DNA of 64,000 nucleotides from Distichodus sexfasciatus. Its lineage: Eukaryota; Chordata; Actinopteri; Characiformes; Distichodontidae. A program made the position numbers and the translations under genes. Below the pieces are notes generated by a model. It ran no database searches and was not told where the DNA came from. It saw only the letters and a program-made list of their open reading frames with translations. Each line of letters opens with the position of its first letter. The stretch's first letter is position 1. This document shows, piece by piece, positions 60,025 to 64,000 of the stretch. The stretch lies in assembly GCA_032718565.1 (NCBI GenBank), contig JAVGVS010000043.1, positions 1,056,042 through 1,120,041 on the forward strand, written 5' to 3'.

Positions 60025-60934
60025 CTTTAGGACATACTCAAATTCATTGAACTGTACGTTCAGACTCAAAACTAATGCTTGGGTTTGCTGGCACATTTAG
60101 CAGGATTGTATGGTCGCTTGTAACTGACATGTTTTAGCTTACAGGTAGAGTGAGTGGACAGGGACTTAAAACTACTGTGTTATCTAAAAGTATAACTTTT
60201 ATGGTGAGTGACTGTCAATGTAACTTGTGCAAAAGCTAAAAGCACACGTCTGATTCACGTACAATTGACAGCTTTTTGCCGTTTGTGTGCGCGTGAAAGA
60301 GAGAGTGCTTATGTGTATGTTCATGATTGTTACATCAGAATACTGTTAAGAGACTCAAGAGAATTTAATGTAAAATCTTTATTTCATTCATGCATATTTT
60401 TTTTCCTCTTATACATAAAAAGACTTCTGACCTAACCCAAATGTAGGATAGATGAAATTTATGTAGCTGGACGCTCAAGTGTGCTTGATGCAGGAAAGAG
60501 TTAAAGATATCTTTTAAGGTGTAAATGGAAGCAGTTTCTCTTTTTTACCTTACTGTTCCTGTAAGCCCATGGCACACTTCACTCCTCTACATGAACATTG
60601 GTTGCATTTATCTGTATACCTTTTTCTACTGTTATACCTGCTTTAGGTGGAAAAAATGAGCTCTTGTCTTTTCTTCTGTTTCTCCCATTCTCATGTTACT
60701 CTCCCAAGTCTGCTAGAGTATGCCTTAAGTCAAGCATTGTAGTAAATCTTATTTATTGCAAGCAGTTTGTTTTAATTTATTGAAACAAATGGTGAAAGTT
60801 AGCTTTTTTTTTTTTAACATAGGGACATTTTCTTTTTTTTTAATCTTATTCTGGTGATAAATATCATGACTGTAAAGATGTGAACAATTTCCATAGCAGT
60901 ATTTAACAAGGTTGTTGTCTTAGTGTAGCATACA

Positions 60935-60940
60935 AATAAA
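60935..60940 (+). terminator. fam219a: candidate polyadenylation signal AATAAA
   Basis: Canonical hexamer with a GT-rich downstream element within 40 bp, on the fam219a strand. It would give a 3' UTR of about 2.8 kb. Confidence 0.5.
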
Positions 60941-60955
60941 TACATCTGGCACATA

Positions 60956-62938
60956 CAGTTGCAGTTGTTTTGGTGTCTTTTTTTCATAGAATAATTGTTA
61001 CGTCATAAAACCTGAAACTTTAGCACAAATATATTACATCAGTTTCACTGAAAACAGAAAATGCCCCAACTTAACTGAGCATGCAGGCCACAAAACAACA
61101 ACTCAAATCTTATTTTCTTGTCAGACCATCAAACACAAAGCACTCCAGCAAGGTTAACGTAACAAAAGAGTAACGGGCCACAAAGAGAAAAGACAGGACT
61201 ATAAATAAATGTAAACAAAACGCGGGGTCGGACCAAACAGAATTAGCAAATTAATCAGGAAGACCATGTGGGACACACAAAACCAAACCAGTAAACAGTA
61301 AACAGGGCAGATTCAATCTTAAAGTAACTCTTTAATGCAGGCTACATTTTTAAAATACAGTACAATACAGAGGGGTGATTTTAGCTTAGATAAATAAAGC
61401 TTAATCTGCGAGGGGAGGAGTAGCGGACAGCCTGTGTCCACATGATTTTCACACACCCTTTTTTCCTACATTAAGGCTGACAATACAGTTCAACAGGCTA
61501 ATAGAAAGTCTAACCTGTTTTGCTAGAATGGCCAAGAACTATTTATCTGAAGAAAATCATCCCACAAAGTATTGACAACAGTGTTTGACCTGACAAATTG
61601 CCTCAAACAAGTATCAGCAAATAAAAGGTCATTGTGTCTTCACCAGCCCTTAGCCTTTCTGCCTTTTCTTTGGACAAACACAGTGCCAATGTACCCTCAG
61701 AATAAGTTATAGTGATTGAAACAGTTTCAGTTGCCATGGCTGAAGTGATGCAATTTTTGAGCCTTTATATAGGCCCAACCATCTACCTAGAAACACAAGA
61801 CCTTTTCCACTACAGAATTGCATAATCAATTGACAATCTACTCATTAAGGTTGATTTAGGGAATTCAACTGTGTTACAGTAGAAGTTTGAATGGGAAACC
61901 TGCAAAAGCAGTTTATTTTTGTGTAATTTCATGTCTTTATCTGTAAAAAGTAGCATATGGGCATTACCTTCAATGTCAGAAGGGTTTGGCAAACTGTTAC
62001 ACACTGCTTATTTACTCAGTAATATGTTGAGTGATGTTAACAGATGTTCTAAACTATCAAGCTAGACAGATGACACTCAGTTAAATCGAAGTAACATTGT
62101 GATAATGTGTAGGGTGATGCTAGATGTACACTTTCAGAGAGAAAATATTTTTATATCTTTTCGTTCTACTAAGCATGCTTATAGGAAAGAATATAAAATG
62201 CAGTGTGTGAGAGCAGCTCACGCTGTCTCATTTGCCTCGAACTCTCTTTTGAATTTCTTTGCACGCGACACGTATCCAAAAAAAGAGTCTTGAGTGTCTT
62301 TCGTTGTCTTTTTCTTTACTACAATGCAAAGTTTTACAAGCAAGAGATGAATCCCTAAGACTACAAAGATACTTTACGTGACGTTACGTGACGGTCAAAA
62401 AACTGTAACGCTCCTGAGTTCTCAGCTCTGACACAATTCAATACAAAAATTAGTTCTTTACGTTCTTGTATCATATATATATATATGATACAACACGTAC
62501 GGCACGTACTACTTCTATTGTTACATACTAGTACATTTAACATGTATACGTATTAATAGAATTCTATTACGTAACACTGTACGTGGAAAGTTATGGAAAG
62601 TTCCAGAAACATATCTCTACTTTCCATTGCAAATAGCTATAAAACATTAAATCTAAATATTCACACATTCATGCACACAAAATAGCTCTAACAGGGTGTA
62701 TAGAATCTATACAAATATCATCTGCGTGCACATGACTTCTTTTACAATAACAATAACTTTTACAAACCATTTTCAGTGAGAGAAAAAAATAAACTTTTGT
62801 GTATAGTACAGTACAGACAAAAACTGCATGTTGACTTTCATTTTAATTAATAAACCGTTTGTGCAAGTTTTCTAATCACAGAGAACACCTTGTGTGGGTA
62901 GGTACAGGAGATAGAACAACACAGATGGTCACTTTAAG
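60956..62938. other. intergenic downstream of fam219a, nothing certain
   Basis: AT-rich DNA. The part 61120-61320 is purine-rich and LTR-like in texture without defined ends. No exon of a next gene recognised. Confidence 0.4.
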
Positions 62939-63350
62939 TCAAGTCAAGTCACTTTATTTCTGTAGCACATTTAAAAACAAGTGAGTTGATCCAAAGTGCT
63001 TCACAATTCAAGCACTGTTAGGAGTACAGACACAATTGGTAAAAGAAAAAAAAATTAATAAAGTGGTAAATACATAAAGTTAAAAGAAATAAAGTAGGAT
63101 CAAGTGCAAGTCGACTAATAAAAATATAATAAAATGTAATAAAAAACCAGTAATACGAAATTATTTAAAATATATATGAAAAGAAAAAGTGTACTTGACT
63201 ACACTGAGCTAAAGGCAAGAGAAAAGAGATGAGTCTTTAGATAAGATTTAACCATCTATTGTGGGAGAGGATCTGATGTGCAATGGGAGACTGTTCCAGA
63301 GCTTTGGGATGGCAACAAAAAAGGCACGGTCATCTTTAGTTTTGAGGCAT
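62939..63350 (-). pseudogene. LINE 3' end with reverse transcriptase C-terminal remnant
   Basis: The left edge is an AAGTC tandem (AAGTCAAGTCAAGTC) followed by ACTTTATTTCTGTAGCACAT, which in reverse is a LINE 3' end and tail. The minus strand from about 63350 reads KTKDDRAFFVAIPKLWNSLP, then LHIRSSPTIDG and a stop, matching the C-terminal segment (PKLWNSLP) of fish LINE polyproteins. Strongly 5'-truncated. Confidence 0.8.
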
Positions 63351-63631
63351 GAATGAGCTACTGACAGAAGTAGTTGTAAAGATTGACACAATGCAAGCGC
63401 AACGTGCAAGTGCAAAGGGGTTGCATACTGTAACTGAAGTCGAAGAAATTAGAGAGTTGTTTATTTCAGTATATGATAGCTGTAGTAGAGATGGAAAACA
63501 ATGCAATGTCAGTGTGCAGTGTCACAATATAGACTATATCTGCACGGCCAAGAAAACTCGCTGAAATTGATATTTTAAATTTAATCAAAATAATGAAATA
63601 AAATATACTTATTAGTCCGTAAATATGTTTT

Positions 63632-63725
63632 TTCATTCATTCATTCATTCATTCATTCATTCATTATCCGAACCGCTTAATCCCAACTGGGGTCATGGGG
63701 CAACCAGAGCTTATCTCTGGTCTAT
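63632..63725 (+). repeat. (TTCA)n and start of the fish dispersed repeat
   Basis: Eight or so TTCA units followed by TTATCCGAACCGCTTAATCC and GGGGTCATGGGG. This is the 5' end of the same family as 24120-24325, broken off after about 60 bp. Confidence 0.7.
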
Positions 63726-64000
63726 ATTCATTCTATATTTTTTAATAATGTTTATTTCACACTACTTGATATAGCAGAGATTGAAACAGTTCATGGCTCA
63801 TGGTTTGGGTGCAAAACTCGCTCAAAACGTTCAGAAGCATAAGTTACGTACCTCATTCTTGTAATTAAGTCAGCTTGTCCAGACAGCTTAGTGTTTTTCC
63901 TTTGTTCTGTCATAGTTGCAAAAGCTTATGACCATAATCTGACTACTATTATGAAATACCTAGAAGCTCAGTTTAACACAGTGTTCACTCTGCTAATCCA
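63726..64000. other. window end, nothing recognised
   Basis: Short AT-rich stretch without gene or repeat signal. Confidence 0.4.

Larger units (their letters stand above)
58177..60955 (+). other. fam219a: predicted fam219a 3' UTR
   Basis: No coding sequence or other gene follows the stop for almost 6 kb. The best cleavage signal is AATAAA at 60935-60940, followed by a GT-rich stretch (GTTGCAGTTGTTTTGGTGTC, 60959-60978). An earlier AATAAA near 59355 lacks such a clear downstream element and may be an alternative site. The stretch is AT-rich and contains a 157-bp hAT MITE (59868-60024). The end point is a prediction. Confidence 0.5.

Overview
The window reads as vertebrate nuclear DNA, almost certainly from a teleost fish. 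It is AT-rich and dominated by transposon debris of types common in ray-finned fishes: Tol2-like and other hAT elements with 8-bp target duplications, Tc1/mariner elements flanked by TA, a tRNA-derived SINE in at least seven copies, LINE 3' ends with short tandem tails, and GATA, CA/GT and AT microsatellites. The species cannot be named from sequence alone.

One protein-coding gene is clearly present and complete. It is a six-exon fam219a orthologue on the + strand, with coding sequence from 38035 to 58176. The six exons splice in frame to 185 codons plus a TAG stop, the length I recall for human FAM219A. All introns are GT-AG. The start lies in a CpG-rich, TATA-less promoter with a GC box, an ETS site and an AP-1 site. 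A long 3' UTR probably ends near 60955.

Layout. 1-37000: a gene-free upstream region holding many mobile elements and microsatellites, with unique islands between them that look like candidate conserved non-coding elements (unproven). 37099-37611: a symmetrical element of 42-bp repeats with an 8-bp target duplication, about 420 bp upstream of the start codon. 37780-38094: promoter and exon 1. 38095-48686: intron 1, with a Tc1 palindrome, three hAT-type elements and a SINE. 48687-53410: exons 2-4. 53411-57061: intron 4, with a deleted Tc1 transposon that was itself split by a Tol2-like hAT element. 57062-58176: exons 5 and 6. 58177-64000: 3' UTR, a small hAT MITE inside it, then intergenic DNA with a minus-strand LINE 3' end.

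I see no RNA gene, CRISPR array or recognisably new biochemical system. The most unusual structure is the 42-bp-repeat element next to the fam219a promoter, followed by the nested transposon in intron 4.
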